This document shows positions 1 through 9,879 of a stretch of DNA of 64,000 bases, in pieces. A program made the position numbers and the translations under genes. The notes beneath the pieces were generated by a model. The model had not been told where the DNA came from and ran no database searches. It saw only the letters and a list, made by a program, of their open reading frames with translations. The DNA is from Sisyra terminalis (lineage: Eukaryota; Arthropoda; Insecta; Neuroptera; Sisyridae). The stretch is taken from NCBI GenBank assembly GCA_958496175.1, contig OY292278.1, forward strand, positions 36,332,001 through 36,396,000, written 5' to 3'. Each line of letters begins with the position of its first letter. The stretch's first letter is position 1.

Positions 1-58
1 TCTAAAATCAAATCACAAAAGCTCAAAAAAAGTCTAAATTTTTGATTTACAACCATAC

Positions 59-407
59 CGTTTTAACTGGGATACACAAAATAATGCTTCTTTATCATTT
101 TGAACTCTATCAGTTAAAGTTTCAATAAGTGGTCTCAATTGCTGTAATGCTGGTTTGTCCAATAAAGTTAACAATGTCTTATTGTCGATCAAACGTTGTT
201 GGATATCGGTATAACGCAACGATAAAAGTCTCTGGTGTGATGATTGCGTTAAATTTTTGCACGTCGTTGCCGTACTCAGCTCATCCAAGCGATGAATTGC
301 ACTCTTGTACGTTTCTACGTGACGATTTAACTCGGTCTTTAGAGCTACGTGTAATTGGGTAAGACCTCCATTACTCGAATCCGTCGTTAAACCGTGACAA
401 CCAAGTC
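59..407 (-). CDS. Exon 4 (internal) of unrecognised minus-strand gene
   Basis: This is an internal coding exon of about 116 codons. On the minus strand a pyrimidine tract followed by TTTTAG ends at base 408. The exon then opens with GA, which completes the codon left by exon 3 (phase 1) as GGA. It runs without a stop to a donor CG|GTATGG at base 58, leaving phase 2, so the gene continues left of this window. The product is polar and looks almost wholly alpha-helical: motifs such as ALKTELNRHVETYKSAIHRL and TLLTLLDKPALQQLRPLIET have heptad-like hydrophobic spacing, as in coiled-coil or spectrin-like bundles. No catalytic motif or membrane segment is visible. Codon use is AT-leaning, unlike GC-rich exon 2. 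I do not recognise the family. The exon is well supported by phase agreement with exons 2 and 3; the donor is less typical than the other two. Confidence 0.72.
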
Positions 408-594
408 CTAAAATCACGGAGAAAATCAAAGAAAAGAAAAACGCCTTTGCAATTCAATTCTTCTTGCTATTGTCTTCCAACAGAAATCTTCAAACCTACA
501 CTTATCCAAACAATTGTTTCATGAAAAATTGAAAGTCTTCATCTAAACAATGCATTCAATAAATTATCAAGGTAACGATGCATCGAATTTTTAC

Positions 595-791
595 CTTCAA
601 CAGCATGATCTAGAGCTCTTCGTCGGTTGATCAATTCTGCACGAAGTCCAGGTTGCCATTCGTTGAGGGCTTGCACCAAACGACCACACCGTTGTCGCAA
701 AGCCGAATCTTGATGAGATGCGAAAAGTTTCACCAATTGCCAGATGACCGGATCGGCACATAGCGATGGTCGCAAACCCAATGCCACCAAT
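595..791 (-). CDS. Exon 3 of unrecognised minus-strand gene
   Basis: An internal exon of 197 nt. The acceptor is a TTTTTTCTTTTCGAG tract ending at base 792. Its first base completes the split Arg codon from exon 2. The donor is GAAG|GTAAAA at 594/593, leaving phase 1, which matches exon 4. The frame stays open past the donor to a stop at 539-541, but only use of this donor keeps exon 4 in frame. The peptide begins LVALGLRPSLCADPVIWQLV and continues with a charged helical stretch ending near RRRALDHAVEG. It is soluble-looking with no signal peptide or transmembrane segment. The 187-nt intron to exon 4 is short and typical of insects, while the upstream intron is 3.8 kb and full of repeats. Function unknown. 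Confidence 0.75.
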
Positions 792-1459
792 CTCGAAAAG
801 AAAAAACAGATTAAATAACATAACTGGATCTCAGCTCAATTTTTTCGTAATTAAGACTTTAATTTTCGATAAAGGTGGCCGAAAGGGATCTGTAACGATC
901 TGAAAGAACTTTAATGGCAGAATTATCGAGTTGGTACGTGAAGAATGTCCAAATTAGGCGGATAAATTATCGAAATTGTTTATGGAAGGCAATTATTTGG
1001 ATTGGTAATCGTGTGAGGTATTTCGGATCTTTATAATCCAAAAAAGGTATGAAAGTTTGGCGAATGTGATCTTCAAACATTCTAATTTGGAAGTATGGAA
1101 AATATTATTATTGACGTCAATTCTTTCACTCAAATTATGATTTGGTGCACAGATGACAGTGTTTATTCAAAATTCTGGGGTAAATGAAAATAGTTGATAT
1201 AATAACCATAACTCAGGGATCCCCAAATTTTTTGAGCTTAAGACCTTCAGGTGTCAGGCAATGGGCATCATTTATATTCCAAAGTAAAAATATAGGGGAG
1301 CATTGTTAATAATTTATATGTAAAAAGTTCAGTTACGATCGAAGAGATTAACTAATACTATATGGTCTTATGCCTAATGAATTGGTAATACTGACTGTGA
1401 TCCTCTACGTGGTAAAGAGTGAGCAACATAATGTTGACTAGGTGGTACAAGAATAAAAT

Positions 1460-1865
1460 TTAAGGAAGGGTTATCTCTAGTCCTAAGGGTGAGACATCAC
1501 CCTTAAAGGTGGATGAGCCACTTAGTGGTCAACGGCAAGTGGATCAGGTAGGCAACGGAAAACCACCTGATTATTTTCTCTAGTAATTTATGATGATGGC
1601 TGATAAATACAACAACCATGAGTATAATGGTACAATATGATAAATACAACGAACACCCCTTAAATGGGCCAAGGGGGCAACGGATCTTCCGATTAGTTAA
1701 AATCTACTAGCCAGTAAAGACATCATAATCAACAATCGTATCGGTTATGAAGAAAAAGTTCCAATATCCTCAATATTTTCATTACGATAATATCCTGGTG
1801 GACACATGTAAGGTAATCTGTGAACACCATAGTGCCCGAAGGCAGAGGATAGAGGATTCATACCA
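1460..1865 (+). mobile_element. Possible RTE-like LINE 5' fragment
   Basis: A GC-richer stretch unlike the intron around it. Plus-strand words such as GGCAACGGAAAACCACC, translating to a GNGKPPD-like string, resemble leader sequence found before the endonuclease of insect RTE-like LINEs. No open frame survives. The family assignment rests on recalled resemblance and is weak. An endonuclease relic of such a LINE is present separately at 35.3-36.0 kb. Confidence 0.3.
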
Positions 1866-2399
1866 TAATTAATTACTATTCTACTAACAGAAGTTTACTG
1901 GAATTGTTAAAACAAATGAATAAAACAATGATTAATTCATGCACAACGTTTAATGGAAAATTTCTACTTCATCAAATATTTGGATAAAAGATCATTATTT
2001 ATCATACATATTAATAATAATGACCCGAAAAAGTGGGAATTCTCAAAGAAATGATGTTTGAATAAATCGTTTTTGGTATTTTATTGGTTTACATTCCTGT
2101 AAACTTTCCAGGGAATAATGTGGTGGATATTTACTTCCTGTTTGATTGTGTTAAAGATATTAAGACATTAATTTAACTCTTTTTTTATATTGTAGACTAA
2201 GAGTATAAACAACTAACAAATATATGAGTAGTTTAAACCTGTTGATTATCGTCATCATCGTATACGATTATTGATTTAAGTTGAAAAGATTTAAATTGGT
2301 TTAAGCTCAAAATGATCCGAAGACTTTTGGCCTCAACAGAATATAGAACATAGTAATTTTTCCATAGCCGAAACTATTCGTATTATTAAAAAAAAAGGA

Positions 2400-3165
2400 A
2401 AAAAATTAGTCCCAAAATCGAACTACTAATAGTAAATTGATTGATAAGTCTGTACGCATTTACTCTTTTTAACAATTTACTTGGTTTCTCACTTTCCATT
2501 ATTCCGGATCAATGAGGAAGAAATAACAATATCGAAGTAACAATAATGAAACCTGAACGAATGGATTATAGATCAAAAGAAAAAGAGATCATACTAAATG
2601 TTCCTGAAGGAAAACTGGAAAAGTTTTCCTTGGTTTTTCACTTTTCATTATTCTGGCTCAATGAAGAAGAAAGATATTGATGTGGCGACAAAAATGAAAG
2701 TTGTATAGGTGGATTGCATTTCAAAAGAAAAAAGGGCCATTGTAAATGTTCCTGAAGGAAAACTGGAATAAATCAAGAAAAAATGTAAAACAAAAAAAAA
2801 CAGTTAAGTTCCAAAATTAAACTAATGCTAAATTGAGTGATAAGTCAATATACATTTATTCTGTTTAAAAATTTTCCCTGGTTTTCCATTTTCCATTAAT
2901 CTAGCTCAATGAAGAAAAAAAAACAATGATTAAGTGCCAAAAATGAAAGCTGAATGAATGGATTATAATCCAATAGAAAAAGGAGTCATATTCAATGTTC
3001 CTGAAGGAAAACTAGAAAAGTTTTCCTTAGTTTTTCACTCTTCATTATTCAAGCTCCACGAAAGACAAACGACATTTACATCCTAAAAGAAAAGAGAGCC
3101 ATATTTAATGTCCCTTTTCCTGATGGAAAATTGGAAGAATTCAAGAAAAAATGAAGAGCAAGAAT
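2400..3165. repeat. Higher-order tandem repeat (about 395-bp unit, two units)
   Basis: Two diverged units of about 395 bp begin near 2400 and 2795. Each contains two related subunits about 147 bp apart, starting near 2484, 2631, 2878 and 3026. Each subunit has a TTTTCATTATTC-like segment, a run near GCTCAATGAAGAAG, and the self-complementary word TTCCTGAAGGAA followed by AACTGGAA. The fourth subunit is degenerate and a third unit begins but is cut off near 3165. It lies inside intron 2. Confidence 0.75.
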
Positions 3166-3498
3166 TGAAGTTCTAAATCTGTTAAAAATTAATAATGAAA
3201 AGAAATAAACTGCTTCAATCTAAGGGATTGTCTCAGGGACATCACATAAGAGGGAAGAATTTAATCATCCAGAAATATAAGGCTGTCGTTTTGCAAAAAA
3301 AATATTTGGGAAATTTAGAGAATTTATAACTGACCTCGGTGTCGAATTTTTTCAGAAGTTTTTCAGTTATCAAATTGTATTTTCCTATTTAAGTAACTTC
3401 TGGTAAGGATTTAGTTCATTCAACATATAAAATATATTGTGGTCTTAGTTCTGCAATTACATAATTTAAAAATTTAAAGGATAAGCCAAAATTTGAAT

Positions 3499-4000
3499 AA
3501 AAGCTCCAACAAATATATAATATACGTATTGCCCAGATACGTATTTCGGTTGCCAAGCAATCTTCTTCAGTGGAAATCAAGTAATATTTGATCTCTCCCT
3601 AGCTACGACATGATGATTCATAATACGATAAAGTATATTGAATTCATGATTACAACTTTGAAGTAGGTATATCAATTTTTTTCGCTGAGTTAGAATTGTT
3701 TATACTGTACTCGTATAGACGATTTATAAAATAAAATGACTCCATAAATATGAACAAAAGCTCCAACAAATATGTAGTTGACGTATTGCTCAGATATGTA
3801 TTTCGATTGCCAAGCAACCTTCCTCTGTGATCATCAAGTAGTATTCGGCGGCTCCATAACTGCTAATTGATCAGTAAAAATATGTTAAAGTATATTGAAC
3901 TCATGAGTACAACTATGAAATATATCAATATTTTATCGCTGACTTTGAACAGTTTATACTGTATAAACGATTTAAAAAATATAATGACTCCTTACGTTTG
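3499..4000. repeat. Tandem duplication, 257-bp period
   Basis: Two direct copies start at AAAAGCTCCAACAAATAT (3499 and 3756). Both carry ACGTATT, a GTATTTCG..TTGCCAAGCAA block, TATTGAA(C/T)TCATGA and TTTATACTGTA(.)A near the end. The GTATTTCG..GCCAAGCAATC motif recurs near 22155 and the TTTATACTGTATAAA motif near 58065, so the unit derives from a dispersed element. Confidence 0.75.
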
Positions 4001-4375
4001 TTACAAAGCGATTCAATACTACTCAATGATTATTGAGAAAAATTGATTAACTATCAAAATGAGCTTTTGTTCAAATTTCTGTTTATGGTTAACTTTTGTA
4101 AATAATATAACATAAATATGGCCACAAAATATTTTATATGTTGTATAAACAGTATAATCTTTTATAGGTTCCGATAAGGATTCAATTATTCATGTATTTT
4201 CGTGATAGCATAATTTGCATACATCCATCAAAATCCGTTAGTTACTGATTAATTTACGGTTGAAATTAGTCCCGTGTCGTCCAGATAAGAACCTGGTATT
4301 TAATTATTTTGTTTTATTCATGGCATAAAGAATCATTTAGCACAACTTTGAAGAAAAATCCTTAACTTTTGTGTT

Positions 4376-4514
4376 GTTATTTATAGTCGCTTTATAACTG
4401 CCATGGATTTAAGCGGCTCTAGGATTATTAAAAGATCGTAAATCGAGAAATAATGAAAATTGCTCGATACGAGGATCGGACCCAACATTGACCAGGTTTG
4501 GAACGGCCATCCAG
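4376..4514 (-). mobile_element. tRNA-derived SINE (family B), truncated copy
   Basis: Reverse complement of the SINE best preserved at 52932-53101. It shows the tail TTTATAGTCGCTTTATAAC, the AAATCGAGAAATA block, a degenerate B box (GAGGATCGGACCC on the plus strand) and GGAACGGCCA before truncation in the A-box region. It lies in intron 2, near exon 2. Confidence 0.6.
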
Positions 4515-4576
4515 GAGACATATTTTTAATTAATTGCAATTATAGAAAGAACTTAGTTCTCAAATTTTCTACTTAC

Positions 4577-4851
4577 CGGCTAAAAAGGACTTCGAGTAAT
4601 TGAGCTGAATGAGGCAGAGATTCCACTAGGAGGTCGATTGGGAGTTCGGAAGCGACGGCTGTAAGTCCCGCGGGACCCAGACGTGCGACAACTGCGGCTG
4701 CCTCCCGAAATTGTCGTCCTTCAGCCAGGAGAAGGACACGGCGAAGTGCCAGTCGAGGACTTAAGGGTGCAGTCCGTTCACGCCGGATTCGCTCTCCGCC
4801 GACCACCGGAGCGCAACAGTCCTGCATCCTTTTATTTTTGAACGACTCAAT
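4577..4851 (-). CDS. Exon 2 of unrecognised minus-strand gene (possible start codon inside)
   Basis: A 275-nt exon between acceptor TTTTTCTAG|ATT (phase 0) and a consensus donor CG|GTAAGT at 4576/4575 (phase 2). The in-frame reading from 4851 is IESFKNKR then M (codon at 4827-4825) QDCCAPVVGGERIRRERTAP, followed by a leucine/alanine/arginine-rich helical segment ending ESLPHSAQLLEVLFSR. If translation starts at 4827, the visible protein from exons 2-4 is 265 codons and everything upstream is 5' UTR. If exon 1 (5207-5290) is used, the same frame is entered with an additional 36 codons. The exon is markedly GC-rich against AT-rich surroundings and against exon 4, which itself argues for constraint. 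An overlapping minus-strand frame at 4761-5000 and a plus-strand frame nearby look like shadows. Family not recognised. Confidence 0.75.
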
Positions 4852-5206
4852 CTAGAAAAAGAAATCACATGAAAATCACTTTCCCTTTTCCAATAAATCA
4901 TGGCTTGAAGAACGCACTGGAACGTTCTAATCGAATAAAGAAAAAAAAAACGGGAAATTAAATCTATTGTTTTTTCCCGTCGATAGTTTCTCTTTTCCAT
5001 TTCAAAAGTCTCGAGAGCAGGAAATTTGAACGATTCATTTGATTTTGAAAATGTTTTGTTAAGTCCCGTTTTGTTCCTCGTAAACGGCCACGAGTCGTTG
5101 ATGAAGACACGTTGGCCACGACATCGTTCACCTTTCGCTCAAAAATATTCTTCAGTTCAACAGTCTTTTACGAGGCAATGTGGAAATTATCGCAGTTTAG
5201 TTTCAC
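4852..5206 (-). other. Putative intron 1 or 5' UTR of left-end gene
   Basis: Sequence between candidate exon 1 and exon 2. It ends in a good acceptor (pyrimidine run then TAG at 4852). It contains an ATG frame at 4761-5000 that overlaps exon 2 in another frame and has no supporting features. Whether it is wholly intronic depends on which donor is used. Confidence 0.35.
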
Positions 5207-5290
5207 TTGAACAAGTTCCGAATTTGGATGATCCGAACGATGGCAATGACCACCAACATCCAAGTCTTCAAAGTCTTCCAAGTCTTGCAT
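5207..5290 (-). CDS. Possible first coding exon of the same minus-strand gene
   Basis: On the minus strand an ATG at 5290-5288 opens a 28-codon acidic reading, MQDLEDFEDLDVGGHC at its start, preceded in frame by a TAA. It reaches a possible phase-0 donor CAA|GTGAAA at 5206, which would join exon 2 in frame. The donor is weak. A second potential donor, GAAAG|GTGAAC, lies downstream near 5125 and would make this region 5' UTR, with translation starting in exon 2. A third reading uses the AG at 5285-5284 as an acceptor in phase 1, compatible with the first-exon candidate at 29721-29859, but it lacks a pyrimidine tract. The opposite strand carries a 106-codon frame at 5026-5346 that I regard as antisense noise in a GC-richer block. 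Coding status is moderate to low. Confidence 0.4.
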
Positions 5291-5346
5291 TAGTGCGATT
5301 GTCCTCAGACATTACAATCGCCAAACAGGAAGTTTGTTTCACCTAA

Positions 5347-6105
5347 GCGGGGAAGCGGGGATGGGGGGACAAATGAGACTTTTCCGCTTTTGACTTTTAT
5401 GTCGTGGGAGAGATTGTCTCATTTATAAAATAATAAACGATTTTTGACTTCCATACAAAAATTTTACTTTCTATTTAAAAGAACAATAATTAAATCTAAT
5501 GTAGCCTATTTGTAAACTTATCTAAATAGATGTTGGCGTTTTCCGTCTAACTTCTCTTTCATTATCGTCTAATTGTTTTAAATTTCAACAATTAAAAAGT
5601 AAATTTCTCCATTTCATAGTTTAATTAATCGAAAATACATTATTAATTTCCATTATATTTTCTTGTTCAAGTATTACACCATGAAGTTCAATACAAGATG
5701 AGAACATTGTTGTGATCAATTAAAAATTACCATGGTTACCAACTATTGATTGTTTCTAACTTAAAAAATCAACATTTACCTATTAATAATCTACAGAATA
5801 CTAAAGAATAAAAAAAAAAGTTCTCATAGCCGATGAAAATAATATTTCCAACAAATTTCCATAGCAAATCATGAAAATATTGAAACGTTTTAGTAAATGA
5901 TTCGATTTCGCCTCCCCAATAATCAATTTACCGAATTAAATCAGTGAAATGTGAAAGCCCATCCTTCATAATGGAATTACCAGAGGCAATCAATAATATT
6001 TCATTAGGGGGAGTTTTAGATTAACCGATGCAACGCTTGACAAAGTTAGCAATCTAAACTAGTAATGTTAAAAACATTAATCGTCCAAAACTAAAATATT
6101 GAGAA
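5347..6105. other. Upstream or long-intron AT-rich DNA
   Basis: Begins with a short G-rich stretch (5346-5370), then AT-rich DNA. No coding frame, RNA gene or repeat copy recognised. The first 60 bases could belong to the 5' UTR or proximal promoter of the left-end gene. Confidence 0.5.
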
Positions 6106-7052
6106 ACTAGCTGATCCCCGCAACTTCGTCTGCGTAACGTAGGTGTAGATTATGTTTTCTTTTCAAATTTACCATTGTAGGGGTATATGAAAATTTTTAT
6201 TTTTCTTATTTATTTTATGAAAAACATAATCATACTTAAAAATGCTATTTTGTCAACTTTAAAAAGACACATTTAATAAAATATTGCAAAGAATAAAATT
6301 GTTCTATGTAATAATCAATTAATTTTCAAAAAATATTTATAACTATCTAAAAACAGTATGTCTATTGCGTATAGCTACGGTAGGTATACCTACCGTAGAC
6401 CAAATAATCTATAAATCAATCAGCATCTATACATAAATAAAAAATATCGCCAAGTTCAATAAAGTTGGTCTTAATTATAAGTAAAATGGGGTTACCATGC
6501 GACATTTTTCAAATAACTTACATTTTTAAACTTGTGATATCTTTCGAATGGAATGTTCAAACTGAATAACTCAAAAAGTTATATAATGGTATTGAAGCAA
6601 ACTTAAATATGAAGTCATTTATTTTGATAAGGATTTATCCCAAAGTATAAATAAAAGAGCTTTTATAACGGTGGCATTTATATATATTTTTTAAAATGAA
6701 AAAACACTTATTGTGACATAACTATAAAAGTTGGACACATGCTGTCGCTCTATTTTTTGTAGGTAATGATATGTTCTGCAAAATTGTAGTACATTATTTT
6801 GTTCTATAACCTATAGTTTTCGCAGCGCACGCGATAAAAGAATGTTTTTTGGTAATTTTTTCAGACCTTGGGTTACATTATTGGAGTTTAAGTATAGATC
6901 CTTAACTTTTTTGAAAATTTAATATAGCCTATGTTCACCGAAAATAGTGTAGCTTCCCAACAGTGAAAGAATTTTTCAAATCGGTCAAGTAGTTTCAAAG
7001 CCTATTCAAAGCAAACAAACAATCAAATCTTTCCTCTTTATAATAATAGATA
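6106..7052 (+). mobile_element. Interspersed retroposed repeat, family A copy 1
   Basis: Begins ACTAGCTGATCCCCGCAACT and ends TCCTCTTTATAATAATAGAT, the termini shared with copies near 11.0 and 30.5 kb. Internal landmarks are the near-perfect palindrome CGGTAGGTATACCTACCG (about 6379-6396), the GCAGCGCACGCGATAAAAG block near 6823 and a GGTCAAGTAGTTTC segment before the 3' end. The middle (about 6480-6640) differs from the other copies. No protein frame survives. The class is not certain, but copy 2's target duplication points to LINE-type insertion. Confidence 0.75.
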
Positions 7053-7830
7053 ACTAATATAACTAGATTCTTTGTTATTGTTGCGATAGTAGAGAAAGAA
7101 TGAAAAAAGAGTTTGTTTGATTAGGATTAAATATTTTTGAGCTTTGATGGTTGAAGCTTTTCGTATTATTTTGTTATATAATCGGTTAAAGTTTAAAAGT
7201 TTAAAACAACACTTAATTGAAAACGGGAAGCTTAAAACAATTGAAAGTCAAAGATAAGACAAGTTAACACGTTATCCTTTTTAATGAAATTGGAAGTTTT
7301 GTGTTATGAAAAGCTCAAAACTTATCGAGGAAACTTTTGCAGATGGAAAGATTTATTTAACAATTGACAGATTTAAAAGAAAACATTTTAAATCTTTGAA
7401 TCCTTTTCGTAATGAAAGAAATTAAAGATTAGTGTTCTGAACTTTGAAATTAAAGTAAGATTTTAGGTTTAAATTTAAATTAAATTTTAGATTTTAGGAA
7501 TAGCATACGATATAGTTTTTTCGTATTAAGTTGGAATTTCCAAGATGAGATTATTTGAGTCTTAATCACAGAGGTTTATTATAGAGGACTCATGATTAAC
7601 TTTTTTGGATTTCGTAATCGATTCAGAGATCCTATCTCTCTCCAACTGTATTTTTGCTTTAACGAACTCGATCGAAATGGTTGTGTTCACTATAGGTACA
7701 TCACCATAATTAACTTAGTTAGACAGAGATAGTATCTCCGAAATTTGAGGGGAAATGTTAGGCCATGAAGAAAGCAATGGATATATACAATATGGGTAAT
7801 TCATACTATATCTCTAATACCTCAACATTG
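7053..7830. other. No recognisable gene
   Basis: AT-rich DNA with several short AAGCTT/AAAGCTC words and phrases such as GTTTAAAAGTTTAAAAC. No open frame, RNA gene or recognised mobile element. Confidence 0.5.
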
Positions 7831-7834
7831 CAAC

Positions 7835-8130
7835 CTCAAGGCTTATTGTGTTTCCTGGGTCCTTACTTCACCTAGTTATGGCCGAGTAGCTGAGCGAACC
7901 TCAGCAACCGGTATACTAAGTGTTTTCCGACTATTTTAGTTCCAGAGTTCGATACCCCCAGTTATTCTTGTCTTCATTAATTCAGAGTATCGTATTCCCA
8001 TAAAGCGTGAGAAATGGTTTCATCCTCTGCTTGACAAAATCTACTTCTTCGATCCCATTGTAAACAATTGCTTTTTCAGTCCGTCATGGCCAGTTATTAG
8101 ACTTAGGCTTTCTTGTAAAACCAAGTATTT
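7835..8130 (+). mobile_element. tRNA-like SINE (family C), copy 1
   Basis: Shares GGCTTATTGTG.TTCCTGGGTCC, AGAAATGGTTTCATCC and CCAAGTATTTCA blocks with the copy at 23135-23460. Here the region following TTCACC reads TATGGCCGAGTAGCTGAGCG, and about 70 bp later AGTTCGATACCCC. These resemble a Pol III A box and B box of Leu/Ser-type tRNA ancestry. The body shows no cloverleaf, so it is not a tRNA gene. Confidence 0.55.
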
Positions 8131-8433
8131 CAAGTATTCGATAGTTACCTTCACTATATAGTATCTAATTATTAGTGGTTTTGTTTTCTTAAAGGCAAGT
8201 CAAAAAGTTTTAAAGAATTCATATCTAAGTCGTATAAATGATCCAATTACCCTTAACTGACGTTTTGAAGTAAAAAAGTTCTATTATTTTAGCTGCACAA
8301 GAAAAAAAAAGTTTTATTTCGTAAAAAACACTTGCAACAATAAAATATTACTGTTGAATGTAAAATAAGAACCAAAATTTCGGAAATAATTGCTTAAGTA
8401 CTGAATTTAAACTAATAGTACATCGAAATGGTT

Positions 8434-8586
8434 AACTTTATTCTTTTCCGGTACCAAATTTCAAAAGCTCGGTTCTTCCTCAAGTTTTGAACAACTGATA
8501 CCATCTGTAGATGTTCAATGTACCATTTGTTTACAACTTAAGGAATTATCGAACTTTTAAAATTTGGAACCGGAAAAGAATAAAGT
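8434..8586. repeat. Inverted repeat / hairpin (38-bp arms)
   Basis: Arms at 8434-8471 and 8550-8586 pair over about 37 bp, including ACTTTATTCTTTTCCGGT and its complement, around a 78-nt loop. Length and symmetry suit a small MITE or a stem-loop transcript. No target duplication is evident. Confidence 0.7.
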
Positions 8587-8904
8587 CATCTGGATGGTTC
8601 ACCATCTGGATAGTGAGTCAACCGTAAAACTAGAAAGAAGAGTCTTCAATAAAGTCATAGAAGTTATCGAAAAGGTATCGGTGTAGTGATAAGGAGCAAA
8701 ATTTGAATGGACCAAATGTGAGAGTTGAAAGCCTCAGGTTGAAGAAGTAAAACTAGTGAATCAAAAGAAAATAAGAGGAATTTGGAAAATGTGAAATCTA
8801 GCAAAGTAGAACATATAGCACTAGTATACGTTAAATGATGTGGGAATTAAGCTATTTCTTTTTCTTAATCCTAACATCGATTGTCAATTTATGGTGATTA
8901 ACAT

Positions 8905-9700
8905 GATTACTACTTGAGATGTTCTAAGTTTCTCAGGATTTCATCGATGGTTACGACTCTTTTGGTTGTCGCTGAAGACACGAAACTTAAACCCACCATT
9001 TCAATCCAACGGGTCAGTAATCCGCCCCATTTCCTTTTCCCTTCAAGTAATCCAAGTACCATTAGTTTTTCTATGGTATCGTGGTGCGTGATTCATCTTA
9101 AAATCTGAGGATTTTATTAGAAGTTAGAGAGCTTTTGGACCGGCTCGACTTCGTTTAAGAGAGAAAAATTTGATCTTTTAGCCATCCATAGAATTCGCAC
9201 TATTCTCATCCAAACTCACATTTTGAAGGCATCAATTCGTAGCCGATCAGCTGCACGGATAGTCCAAGCCTCCAAAGCGTAGAAGAAATCAAGAAAAACC
9301 AGTGTATTAATCAATTTAATTTTAGTGACTTTGTTATGTTGTGAGTTTTCTATAATTTGGATAGTTCTGCTATAACAGACCAGAACATATTCATACCGGC
9401 GAAGAAAGCCTATTCTTTTCGGCTGGTTTTTAATGATTAACGATCATTATCTTGTTCTTATTGGTATTAATTTCTAGATCAAAATTTAGACTCACGACTT
9501 CAAGCCTTCGAATGAGTTTCCTTTTTGCAATCAGGGTTTTATCGTATGCGAAGTGAAAATTGGAAAATCGCTTTTCGCCAATTTTAATTCCACTATTCTA
9601 CTCTTTTAAAATGAGTCGCATTATAATCTCACTGTATATCTTATAAAGAAACGGTGAGAAAATGCAACCCTTTTCGTATAGGGTGTTTTTAATATTTATA
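8905..9700 (-). pseudogene. RTE-like LINE reverse transcriptase relic
   Basis: Minus-strand translation, with frame changes and stops, gives the C-terminal part of a non-LTR reverse transcriptase polyprotein. Near 9600-9430 there is a decayed YADD-like active-site region (FAYDKTLIA) followed by LEINTNKNKIMIV, the expected post-active-site motif. Near 9300-9180 the reading EAWTIRAADRLRIDAFKM then RIVRILWMAKRSN matches the conserved AxTW...ID.F..W.WRR.LRI.WT..R.N block. Near 9065-8990 EGKRKWGGLLTRWIEMV matches the GxRxxGRPxTRW end motif. This family is often annotated as craniofacial development protein 2-like in insects. The copy is dead: in-frame stops and shifts occur throughout and the catalytic aspartates are not intact. 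A plus-strand frame at 8914-9108 is its shadow. Confidence 0.8.
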
Positions 9701-9879
9701 CATTCTCCACTACTTCCGAATCTTCAACTAAATTTTCGAAGAGGAAGATGAAATGGATTAGTGCCTACACGGACCGCAAAGTTTTGATCATCTATCATTA
9801 TCAATAAAACCAAGCGACAATTAGATAAATAAAGTGGAAAAAAATCGTTTATAAGGTATAAGAACTAGTAGGAGCTTTT

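Larger units (their letters stand above)
792..4576 (-). other. Intron 2 (3.8 kb, repeat-filled)
   Basis: Bounded by donor GTAAGT at 4576 and acceptor CGAG at 792. It holds a possible LINE 5' fragment (1460-1865), a higher-order tandem array (2400-3165), a 257-bp tandem duplication (3499-4000) and a truncated SINE (4376-4514). No coding frame is supported. Bases 830-1450 and 1870-2400 show no recognisable element. Confidence 0.7.

Noticed and set aside
539..594. Exon 3 reading on to the stop at 539-541
   Set aside because: The frame is open, but the GAAG|GTAAAA donor at 594 is consensus-like and is the only choice that puts exon 4 in frame, so the extra codons are taken as intron.
5026..5346. 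106-codon plus-strand open frame
   Set aside because: It lies antisense to the probable first exon or leader of the minus-strand gene, has no family resemblance, and its openness is explained by the GC-richer block.
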